From the NCBI GenBank assembly GCA_016931715.1, contig JAFGEF010000016.1:1-46071 (forward strand): a stretch of DNA of 46,071 nucleotides, read 5' to 3'. Within the stretch, counting starts at the first letter, position 1; the number at the start of each line of letters is the position of its first letter. Both the position numbers and the translations under genes were made by a program. This document shows, one piece after another, positions 34,568 through 42,529 of this stretch. This stretch comes from Sedimentisphaerales bacterium (lineage in GTDB: Bacteria > Planctomycetota > Phycisphaerae > Sedimentisphaerales > Anaerobacaceae). The notes beneath the pieces were generated by a model that worked only from the letters and a program-made list of their open reading frames with translations, was not told the origin of the DNA and did not search any database.

Positions 34568-36895
34568 CTATAAATTTTCTGCCAGCCAGATGTTAACCAG
34601 GATTTCATAGTCATTGATATTAACCATGCCTGAGAAGTCGAGGTCTGTACCATCACAATAAGCATTATCCTGCCGGCAGTTCATATCTCCCCAGTGATCC
34701 ATAAAAAACGCAAAGTCTTCCATTGCTATGCCGTCTGGGCAAACATAGTCTCCTGCTCGTATTTGCCAGGCCAGTCTTGGATAATTCATTCCCTCACAAA
34801 TACTCCAGAAGTTATTCGTACCGTTAGCCGTCTCGCCCGTGAAGTCCCAGCCGGCATTAGTAAAAGTATTTGTTGTCTGCATCTGGGTTGTGGTCTTGCC
34901 GGTTCCGCCGTTACTGGCGGTTTGTCCTGAAGTCTGGATATCCCAGAAACAGCCGCTCACAGAACCATACAGGTTCTCGCCCACTAATCCGCCAATATAC
35001 CCATCCCAATACCATCCGGTGCCTGTAACTGTACCTGTATTATAGCACTTGATTAAACTGCCTCCGTTGAGCCCTGCTAATCCCCCGACATGTTCATTTC
35101 CTGTGATTGCACCATTATTATAGCATTGGGTCACATCACCATTGTTCTCTCCAGCTAATCCGCCGGCGTACCCATCCCAATATCCTCCGGTACATGTGAC
35201 TGTACCCGTGTTGCAGCACTGGCTTAAACTGCCTCCATTACCTCCTGCAAGTCCGCCGACAAGTTGATTTCCTGTTATTGCACCATTATTGCGGCATTGG
35301 GTTACATCGCCGTCGTTATAACCTGCCAATCCACCGGCCATATTATTCCCATCGACTGTGCTGATGCTGTAACAGCGGGTTATACTGCCTCCATTGATAG
35401 CTGCCAGTCCGCCGACATAGTCTCCTGTTCCAGACACATAACCTGTGCTGCTGCACTGAGTTAAACTGCCTTTATTGAAACCGGCTATTCCGCCGACACA
35501 GTAGCCTGAACCGGTTATATTTGCATCTGCAACTCCCAGGTTCTTTACCTCAGCCCCTGATACCAACTGGCCAAACAGTCCGACATAGTCTTCACCATCG
35601 CTGTTAACGGTCAGATGTGAAATCGTTAGATTATTGCCATCAAATGTGCCGGCAAACCAAGGGATTACCGACATACTCCAACTGATGCCCGAAAGATCAA
35701 TTGGTTTGGTCAGCTTATAACAAGACCAGAGATTGTTGTAGTATATCGCGCCGAGTTCTACGGCATCGGATACAAGGTAAGGAGATTCGAGAGTACCAAG
35801 CCCTTCCAGCGGTGGCAGGGCATACTCGCTGAAAATAGTCAGAATCGGATAGCTGCCTGGTTCCGGCATCTGCCAAATCTCATGGGTTCCATTCGGGATT
35901 TCACCGAGCCAGTCCCATCCTGCATTGAGATATGTATGGATGTTTGTCATCTGAATAGTCGTAAGTCCTGTGCCGCCGTCACTTGTGGCCTGACCGGAGG
36001 TCTGCATGTCCCAGAAGCAGGCGCTCACAGTGCCTCCCCAGTTTCTTCCGACTAATCCGCCAACGGATGAATTGCCGACGCCCGAACCGCCGCTGACAAC
36101 ACATGTCGAATAGGAATTGGATATTAAGCCCGGCAATAGTACTCCTATGCCCAGGTTATAATATTCGCCATTTGCTCCCGCAAGGCCGCCAATGTACGAA
36201 TTTCCTGCGACAATACCCTCAGAATAAGAATTTGTGATTGTTCCGGTGTTTTGACCTGTCAGCCCTCCAGCACAGTATCCGGCGGTGCTAACCGAGCTTG
36301 TACTGCAACAACCGGTCATATTGCCATAGTTATACCCGACTAATCCGCCGACACGGTCTCCTGTGCCGGTAACCGAACCGGTGCTGCAGCACTGGAACAC
36401 AGTTCCATAATTGCATCCCGCCAGACTGCCGACGTAAGAATCCGAATTTGTAATGTTGATATCGACAAGCCCCAGGTTTTTGATCATAGCGCCAGACATG
36501 AGTTGCCCGAAAAGACCTGTATAGCTCCCGTTTGTGATTGTAAGATTCGAGATTGTGTGACCATTGCCGTCAAATATTCCGGCGAAAGGCGAGCCCTGAA
36601 AATCATTCCTGTAATCATCTGGGTCAGTGTCAGGCGCTATGACGGCTTTATTAAAGACCCTGCCGCCGGGCAAGTTTGGAGCCAGGTCAATGTCGCTGGT
36701 CAGAATGAAATGTTTTTTGTAGTCTTCGGAACTCTCGCCAAGGGCAATCAGATCGGCGGCTGTAGCAATTTTGTACGGATTTTTAGGCTCTCCCGTCCCG
36801 CCGCTGTATTTCGAATAGGCAGGAATGCTGATTATACATATTGTAATTGCGGAAATAATTACCCGCGAAAATCTCGAATTATTCGCCTTAGTCAT
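34568..36895 (-). CDS. Secreted GLUG-repeat protein with dockerin-like C terminus
   Basis: A 775-residue protein. A signal peptide ends near AYS (residue ~28). It opens as the usual GLUG fold (YSGGTGEPKNPYKIATAADL). The body has two modules (about 30-340 and 365-700), each beginning with a sheet-forming segment (FAGIFDGNGHTISNLTI and FAGTFDGNNLTISHLTV) and followed by many GLUG repeats (GGLAGENNGDVTQCYNNG). Each module ends in a near-copy of SGCFWDIQTSGQTASNGGTG. The last ~60 residues, with DLDFSGMVNINDYEILVNIW, look like a dockerin or EF-hand-type module common at planctomycete C termini. GGAGG precedes the ATG. GLUG proteins are surface adhesins or carbohydrate-associated; no catalytic site is visible. 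Confidence 0.85.
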   Translation of the reverse strand: MTKANNSRFSRVIISAITICIISIPAYSKYSGGTGEPKNPYKIATAADLIALGESSEDYKKHFILTSDIDLAPNLPGGRVFNKAVIAPDTDPDDYRNDFQGSPFAGIFDGNGHTISNLTITNGSYTGLFGQLMSGAMIKNLGLVDINITNSDSYVGSLAGCNYGTVFQCCSTGSVTGTGDRVGGLVGYNYGNMTGCCSTSSVSTAGYCAGGLTGQNTGTITNSYSEGIVAGNSYIGGLAGANGEYYNLGIGVLLPGLISNSYSTCVVSGGSGVGNSSVGGLVGRNWGGTVSACFWDMQTSGQATSDGGTGLTTIQMTNIHTYLNAGWDWLGEIPNGTHEIWQMPEPGSYPILTIFSEYALPPLEGLGTLESPYLVSDAVELGAIYYNNLWSCYKLTKPIDLSGISWSMSVIPWFAGTFDGNNLTISHLTVNSDGEDYVGLFGQLVSGAEVKNLGVADANITGSGYCVGGIAGFNKGSLTQCSSTGYVSGTGDYVGGLAAINGGSITRCYSISTVDGNNMAGGLAGYNDGDVTQCRNNGAITGNQLVGGLAGGNGGSLSQCCNTGTVTCTGGYWDGYAGGLAGENNGDVTQCYNNGAITGNEHVGGLAGLNGGSLIKCYNTGTVTGTGWYWDGYIGGLVGENLYGSVSGCFWDIQTSGQTASNGGTGKTTTQMQTTNTFTNAGWDFTGETANGTNNFWSICEGMNYPRLAWQIRAGDYVCPDGIAMEDFAFFMDHWGDMNCRQDNAYCDGTDLDFSGMVNINDYEILVNIWLAENL

Positions 36896-37328
36896 CTTAT
36901 ATCCTCCTCACTCAATACTATGCCTCAAAGAAAAACACCCGGCATTCCAGTCTCTTTAATGAACGCAACTAATTGAGCTTACAGAATGCTCCGGCATTTG
37001 CTAAAAATATGACATGTAATATATCATATTATATTATGGATGTCAAAGAAATAATATGCCTCGAATCAGAACATAATTTTCGCTCGCGGAAATCTACAAC
37101 TGGTGCTGCCAGGCAGCCTGTTATTGGTTATCAGCGATAATATTGAGCAGTTATGTAATTATATTTCTATTGTATATATAAAAATTTCTGCAATAAAATC
37201 AAGTAGATGTTCGTCTGATTATAAAGAAAACCGCGGCAGACTAAACCAAAACATTATAACCTGTAATGACAAAAGTTATTATGCGCATAACAAAATTTAT
37301 TAAACTGATTATATGAAAGGTTATCAAC
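36896..37328. other. Intergenic region between divergent GLUG and GspG-like genes
   Basis: A 433-base divergent spacer that must carry both promoters. It has AT-rich stretches (around 37018-37045 and 37150-37200) and no coding frame I would accept. A GAAAGG ribosome site for the plus-strand gene lies at its end. Confidence 0.5.
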
Positions 37329-37751
37329 ATGATTTGGCAAAAGAGAGATAATAAAATCAGAAAGGGATTTACGCTTGTTGAGCTGCTTGTTGTAATTGTA
37401 ATTCTTTCACTGCTTGCGGGAATTACAGCTCCGAAACTGTTTAAGCAAATTGACGAATCAAAATGGAAATTGACAAAAACCAAGATGAAAGACATTGAGA
37501 CTTCGATAGATGCTTATCTTTTTAACTGCGGAGAGTATCCAAATAGTCTTAACAATCTTCTGACCAATCCTGGAATAGATGGCTGGCTGGGCCCTTATCT
37601 GAAACAAAGCCAGTTGCAGGATCCATGGGGCTTTGAATATATCTATGTTCCCAATGGTACAATCAATTCAGGCAGCTATGATATAATCAGCTACGGAAAA
37701 GATGGTACTTTGGGTGGTGACGGCTACAATGCAGATCAGTACAATGACTAA
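37329..37751 (+). CDS. Major pseudopilin GspG-like
   Basis: A 140-residue pseudopilin. The signal RKGFTLVELLVVIVILSLLA gives cleavage after Gly13 and Glu at mature 5. The C-terminal part has the GspG signature LQDPWGFEYIYV, then SYDIISYGKDGTLGGDG, including the Asp residues that bind calcium in GspG. It is the main subunit of a type II secretion pseudopilus, yet it is 6.6 kb away from the pilM-minor prepilin operon and stands alone between divergent and convergent genes. GAAAGG precedes the ATG. Confidence 0.9.
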   Translation: MIWQKRDNKIRKGFTLVELLVVIVILSLLAGITAPKLFKQIDESKWKLTKTKMKDIETSIDAYLFNCGEYPNSLNNLLTNPGIDGWLGPYLKQSQLQDPWGFEYIYVPNGTINSGSYDIISYGKDGTLGGDGYNADQYND

Positions 37752-37810
37752 TAATAAACAGGTGGACAGCTTACTAAATCATCGAATTATACCAGAGGTA
37801 TAATCGTGAG

Positions 37811-39115
37811 TTATTGACTAATCTCAGGCGTAATGATTCTATAATTGCCGCTCAGGTGCATCAGACTGAAGAGATACAATAAGCCATCGTAATATGGGTC
37901 AAAGTATCCATCTTCGTAAGGTTCGAGTTTTGCGTTCCAAACTCCATCGACAAATTTCCAGCCTTTGGCCTGTGTGCTCATAAGAGACGCTGCTCCGGTA
38001 GTCGCAACCCAGCCCAGAGAATGTCGTAATGTACGGTATCCGCCTGCACCCATGATGTTTTGACGAGCTGTGCCATCAGCATTAAATTGGTCCTCGAACT
38101 TGTCTATACCTCTTGCAAATAGAAAGTTCTGAAGGCGCTTAGAGTAATCCTGCTGCCATTCCATGTCTTTGCATGACCACGAATAGTCTAAGGCTATGTT
38201 CATTGGAACTCTCCATGAGTCGAAGCCGAATGCGCTGCCGAAGCGGCCTCTCCCGCGCGGTTCTCCGCTGAACTCCGTGTTATCAGGAGTCAGGCCGGTC
38301 ACCGGGTGACATGCCTTGTGCAGGAACTCTCGTGAGACCTTGGCGCACTCGAGATAAAAATCTTCGTGTCCGTCTTTAGCGTATTTTGCCCAGACCTCGT
38401 AAAAAGCAGGTATGTGGTATGAAGGATCGGTCCAGCCGTATCCACTGTTATCCGGCACAAATGTAATCATTTTGTTTTCCAAATTTATAACATGAGTTAT
38501 GCCCCCTGTCCCGTCCTTTTTCCACATGGCATCCAGAATTCTTCTTGCTTCTGCATAATAGTTTATGCCGGTATCATTGCCCCATCGATTAGATGCGAAT
38601 AACAAATCAGTTACAAAGTAAAATTCGCCATCCGATGCAGAGCCCTGCGAGTTCATTCTGCCTGTTTGAGGATTGACGGACCATGCAAAATAAGCCTCGC
38701 GCGGACCTTCTTGGTGCTGCATGTATTTGACTGTCCATCGCCACAGCTTATCGAAAACATCTTTCTTGTTCAATTGCACTGCAACCATCAAGCCATACGA
38801 AAGACCTTCCGTACGTGCATCACGGTTCTTGATGTCCGTCACATAAGCCATGTTATCACCCACTTCGAAATAAACCCTGTTTGGGCCTTCGAAAAGATCA
38901 GAATAAGCCTTTGCCAGCTTCGCGTCGATTTCTTCCTGTTTATATCCGGCTTCAAGGAACACATTGCGGTATTTACCAGTTTCCCAGGCTCCTTTGTCCC
39001 AGGGTTTCATCTTACCCCGGGAATCATTGACATCTGTGGTACTGCCTTCGTCGGATATCGCTGCTAAAGAAGAACACAAAGTAATAAGAGCAATTAAAAA
39101 GATTTTCTTTTTCAT
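37811..39115 (-). CDS. GH8 family glycoside hydrolase (reducing-end xylose-releasing exo-oligoxylanase type)
   Basis: A 434-residue exported enzyme, signal peptide about 1-20. The GH8 features include DARTEGLSYGLMVAVQL with the acid Glu103, SASDGEFYFVTDLLFASNRW, and WTDPSYHIPAFYEVW with the Asp/Tyr region around the base. The pattern best matches Rex-type GH8 enzymes, which release xylose from reducing ends of xylo-oligosaccharides; a chitosanase or endoglucanase identity is less likely. GAAAGGGA precedes the ATG. The neighbouring pseudopilin is convergent. It fits a xylan-utilising lifestyle along with the GH3 lipoprotein. Confidence 0.85.
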   Translation of the reverse strand: MKKKIFLIALITLCSSLAAISDEGSTTDVNDSRGKMKPWDKGAWETGKYRNVFLEAGYKQEEIDAKLAKAYSDLFEGPNRVYFEVGDNMAYVTDIKNRDARTEGLSYGLMVAVQLNKKDVFDKLWRWTVKYMQHQEGPREAYFAWSVNPQTGRMNSQGSASDGEFYFVTDLLFASNRWGNDTGINYYAEARRILDAMWKKDGTGGITHVINLENKMITFVPDNSGYGWTDPSYHIPAFYEVWAKYAKDGHEDFYLECAKVSREFLHKACHPVTGLTPDNTEFSGEPRGRGRFGSAFGFDSWRVPMNIALDYSWSCKDMEWQQDYSKRLQNFLFARGIDKFEDQFNADGTARQNIMGAGGYRTLRHSLGWVATTGAASLMSTQAKGWKFVDGVWNAKLEPYEDGYFDPYYDGLLYLFSLMHLSGNYRIITPEISQ

Positions 39116-39272
39116 GTATCTAATCCCTTTCTTGTTGTTTATGAGGTTCTTACTGGGATTTCCAATTTAACGAACAATTATAAGACTTTCATCATCTTAC
39201 AATATACACATTGAATGGTCAAGACCCTTATCCTTCGAGGCAATTTTAATAACCGCTTAAGAAATGTTAAAA

Positions 39273-39345
<73 letters not shown>

Positions 39346-39636
39346 GAACATAAAGCTGTTTGTACACAATAAAAACCGATTAGTCAAGAACATAGCCAAT
39401 ATCGAGCGTTTTTTTAAGCCAAGTTATGCAGTTATGAGGTTCAATAGGCCTTTAGCCGCTATCTTCTTTTTTGAATACCAAAAAATCCGCAATGATGAGA
39501 AACGAAATCGTTTTGCTGTCCTATCGGAACAAGCCTGTATCGCTTAAAATTTACCAACTTTTTGTTTGCAATATATTGATAAAAATGTAAATTCAGCTTT
39601 TAGAAATTTTTTCGCTCTTAATACCTGCTTAAAGTT

Positions 39637-39676
39637 GCAGATTATTATTATAATAATGTCTGCTATAGCAGGCAGA
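39637..39676 (+). promoter_or_regulatory. Competing hairpins before the first Tat GH95-like gene
   Basis: TCTGC (39659-39663) can pair with GCAGA upstream (39637-39641, around a perfect ATTATTATAATAAT palindrome) or downstream (39672-39676). It lies 99-138 bases before the start, within a 429-base gene-free stretch that otherwise shows nothing beyond AT-rich sequence. This could be a leader switch or chance. Confidence 0.35.
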
Positions 39677-39774
39677 CTGATTTTCTACTTTGTATTGTAC
39701 AATAAATATGAAAGTATGTAAAAACGAAGTCTATTTTAGAGCCTCTTGTTAAAAATACGAAAGGTGAGGAAATT

Positions 39775-42450
39775 ATGAAACGCAGAGATTTTCTTAAGAA
39801 AAGTACAGTCGCCGCCGGCTTGGCTGGTTCTCTAAATTTGCTCCAACCGCTCCCGGCAAGCGAAAGCAGTTCCCCAAAACCAGACCAGATTTCAGGGGCA
39901 ACAGGCTCGGCACTGGAGGAGACCCGTTCCGCTGAATATCTTCGCCGTGTGCAAAAAGAAGAATTTCTGCCCAAGCCGCCGGTGTTTGCGGAACCACCTG
40001 CCGATATAAAGATTTCGCCAATGCCGCTGGCGGAGCGGATCAAGCGGAACATTGTGCCGCGGCGGGGCTTTTGCAGTATTACACCCGGAAGTGATGCTCT
40101 CATCACCGGCAATGGAGCTGTAAATATCGAGTTGGCATGTAATCCCTACACCGAACAGATTCCTTTCCGGCACGAGAGCCTGTTCGCGCCGCGCAGGAGG
40201 CCATTCGAGGCGCCCAACATCGCGGAAATTTTCCCGCAGGTGCGGCAAATGGTGCTGGACGGAAAATACCACGAAGCAGCGCAATTCGCTTATAACGAAT
40301 GGCATAAGAATCCAGTCACCCGGCAGGCGGGCGGAGTCACGGCATTATCGATGCGTCTGGATTTTCCGAAAACCGAGTCTGTCAAGGACTATCTCCGCAC
40401 GGTTGATTTCGAGAGTACCGAGGTGAAGGTTCACTGGACGGACGAGCGCGGCGACTGGATTCGCCGGATATTCACGTCGCGGCCTGACAACCTCGTAGTC
40501 CAATGGCTCACAGCCCCTAAAGGACAGTTGGTGAATGTCAGCATCACGATGTCTTCGGGCGGGGGAGGGATGCGCGGAGGCGGGCGCGCGGGAGGACGAG
40601 CGCGTGCCGGAGGGGGAATGCCGGCCGCACGAGGCGGTGGGACAGGCAACACACAGATGGACTTCAACGAGCAGCGGTTGATTTTTAAAGGCCTTTTGGA
40701 TCCATCGGTGGACAACAGGGGCTTCGCCGGTATGACCCGCGTGGTCCGCGACGGCGGCTCGGCCAGGATGGAGCAAGGCACGCTGGTCATCGAGAATGCG
40801 ACGTCTGTCATGCTTCTCACTCGCATTGAAGTTTTCCCGGACTACAGCGAGGATAAGGTGGAAGCTTTGCGGCAGACGGTGGAAGGAATCACCCCGGACT
40901 ATCCGGCGCTGCTGGAGCGGGCTCGCAAGGTGCAGTCCGAGATGCTCAACCGCGTCATTGTGGATTTCGGCGGTGCCTCGCAATATGCCATGTCTTCCGA
41001 GGAACTTTTGTCCGCTCAGCGGTCCAGTCCGGGCTATTCGGCTGCTTTTCTGGAGAAATTGTTCGACATGTGCCGCTATTGGTTCATCCTCACCAGCGGC
41101 AAGTATTGCAGCATGTCGGCCTTGACCAATATAAATATCAACCTGCAGCTCTCGCCCATGGCCCTGGGCTATCACCGCGAAGGCGAGGAAGCCTACTTCA
41201 ACTGGATGGAGAGCCTGGTCCCGGACTTCCGCACCAACGCAAAGAATATTTTCGGCATGCGCGGCACGAGTTATACCATCGCTCCGACCAAAGATTCTGG
41301 CGTCGCTGCCATGTTCGACCACTCTGGTACGATTGCGACCGGCGAAACCTGGCCGCATCCCTACTGGGTTGCAGTCGGAGGCTGGTGTGTGCGTCCGTTC
41401 TGGGATCACTACCTGGTAACCGGGGACATAGAGTTCCTTCGCAAGCGAGTGGTGCCGGCTTACAAAGACCTGGCGATGTTTTACGAGGATTTTCTGACGG
41501 TCACTGACAAAAATGGGAATTACATCTTTGTTCCATCCTTCTCGCCGGAGAATAACCCGGGCAGCCTGAATCCTTCGTGCATGATGGTGATTAACGCCGG
41601 CATGGACATCGCGGTGTGCCGGGAAGTCCTGGCCAATTTGGTCGAGGCTTGTGAAATGCTGGGCATCGAGGCCGACAGCGTTCCGAAATGGAAGGCGATA
41701 CTGGCAAAATTGCCGCCCTATCTGCTCGAACCGGACGGCACCCTAAAGGAATGGGCCTGGCCCACACTGGGAGAGCGTTATGTTCATCGGCACATCTCTC
41801 ATCTCTACGGCGTCTGGCCCGGCGACGAAATTGACCCGGATCGCACACCGCAGTTGGCGAAGGCCTCGCTGATGGCCGACCGGAGGCGCATACCGGAAAG
41901 GCTGGCTGCCCATGGCCGCTGCCATCGCGCTTTGATTGGGGCACGGCTCAAAGACAGTTACATGGTGGATACCGAACTGCGGCAACTAATTGAAGAAGGC
42001 TACGTAGGCACGACTCTCCGGTGTTCTCACGACCCCTACACAGGTACGGCCATGCCGGATGCGCAGGGTGGAATTCCCACCATTATGATGGAAATGCTCG
42101 CCTACTCCCGTCCCGGTGTGATTGAAGTGCTTCCGGCCCTTCCTCCATCACTGGTGAAAGGCTCAATGAACGGGATGCTGCTGCACACCTTTGCCAGGCT
42201 CGACAAACTTGCCTGGGACATGGAAGCTCGTACCGTGGACTTAACGGTCACCTCGCTCAAGAAGCAGGACGTTACGTTGATTGCCAGATATGGTATTGAA
42301 AATATCTCGGCACCTGATGGAGTTTTGGCGGCGAAGCCTCAACCGGGCAAGGCCACTTGTGACCTGCACTTACCGGAGGGCAAACCAGTGGAAATACATC
42401 TAAATCTTGGCCGGAGCAATCCGCTCGATTGGGCTAATTGGGTTGCGTGA
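39775..42450 (+). CDS. Tat-exported GH95-like glycoside hydrolase, paralogue 1
   Basis: An 891-residue protein. The twin-arginine signal KRRDFLKKSTVAAGLAGS directs folded export. The fold matches GH95 alpha-L-fucosidase/galactosidase: ITGNGAVNIEL start, IFPQVRQMVLDGKYHEAAQF, NININLQ (Asn454 and Asn456, by alignment the activating Asn pair), DGTLKEWAWPTL (Glu659, likely acid), HISHLYGVWPGDEIDP, and PDAQGGIPTIMMEML (Asp762). The usual FQIDGNFG loop is changed to PDAQGG, so substrate or activity may differ. A low-complexity Gly/Arg insert is at about 261-293. GGTGAGGAA precedes the ATG. GC content is higher than the surrounding genes and a paralogue follows 79 bases later. Confidence 0.82.
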   Translation: MKRRDFLKKSTVAAGLAGSLNLLQPLPASESSSPKPDQISGATGSALEETRSAEYLRRVQKEEFLPKPPVFAEPPADIKISPMPLAERIKRNIVPRRGFCSITPGSDALITGNGAVNIELACNPYTEQIPFRHESLFAPRRRPFEAPNIAEIFPQVRQMVLDGKYHEAAQFAYNEWHKNPVTRQAGGVTALSMRLDFPKTESVKDYLRTVDFESTEVKVHWTDERGDWIRRIFTSRPDNLVVQWLTAPKGQLVNVSITMSSGGGGMRGGGRAGGRARAGGGMPAARGGGTGNTQMDFNEQRLIFKGLLDPSVDNRGFAGMTRVVRDGGSARMEQGTLVIENATSVMLLTRIEVFPDYSEDKVEALRQTVEGITPDYPALLERARKVQSEMLNRVIVDFGGASQYAMSSEELLSAQRSSPGYSAAFLEKLFDMCRYWFILTSGKYCSMSALTNININLQLSPMALGYHREGEEAYFNWMESLVPDFRTNAKNIFGMRGTSYTIAPTKDSGVAAMFDHSGTIATGETWPHPYWVAVGGWCVRPFWDHYLVTGDIEFLRKRVVPAYKDLAMFYEDFLTVTDKNGNYIFVPSFSPENNPGSLNPSCMMVINAGMDIAVCREVLANLVEACEMLGIEADSVPKWKAILAKLPPYLLEPDGTLKEWAWPTLGERYVHRHISHLYGVWPGDEIDPDRTPQLAKASLMADRRRIPERLAAHGRCHRALIGARLKDSYMVDTELRQLIEEGYVGTTLRCSHDPYTGTAMPDAQGGIPTIMMEMLAYSRPGVIEVLPALPPSLVKGSMNGMLLHTFARLDKLAWDMEARTVDLTVTSLKKQDVTLIARYGIENISAPDGVLAAKPQPGKATCDLHLPEGKPVEIHLNLGRSNPLDWANWVA

Positions 42451-42529
42451 TAATCACAGCAAAAACAAGAAGAAATTCGGAACAGATTCCGAATCTCTTA
42501 TGACAATGAACCAGATGAGGAATTAATTT

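Noticed and set aside
40345..41409. 354-codon minus-strand ORF inside the first GH95-like gene
   Set aside because: High GC content creates long antisense frames; its composition is that of a shadow and the plus-strand protein has clear family motifs.
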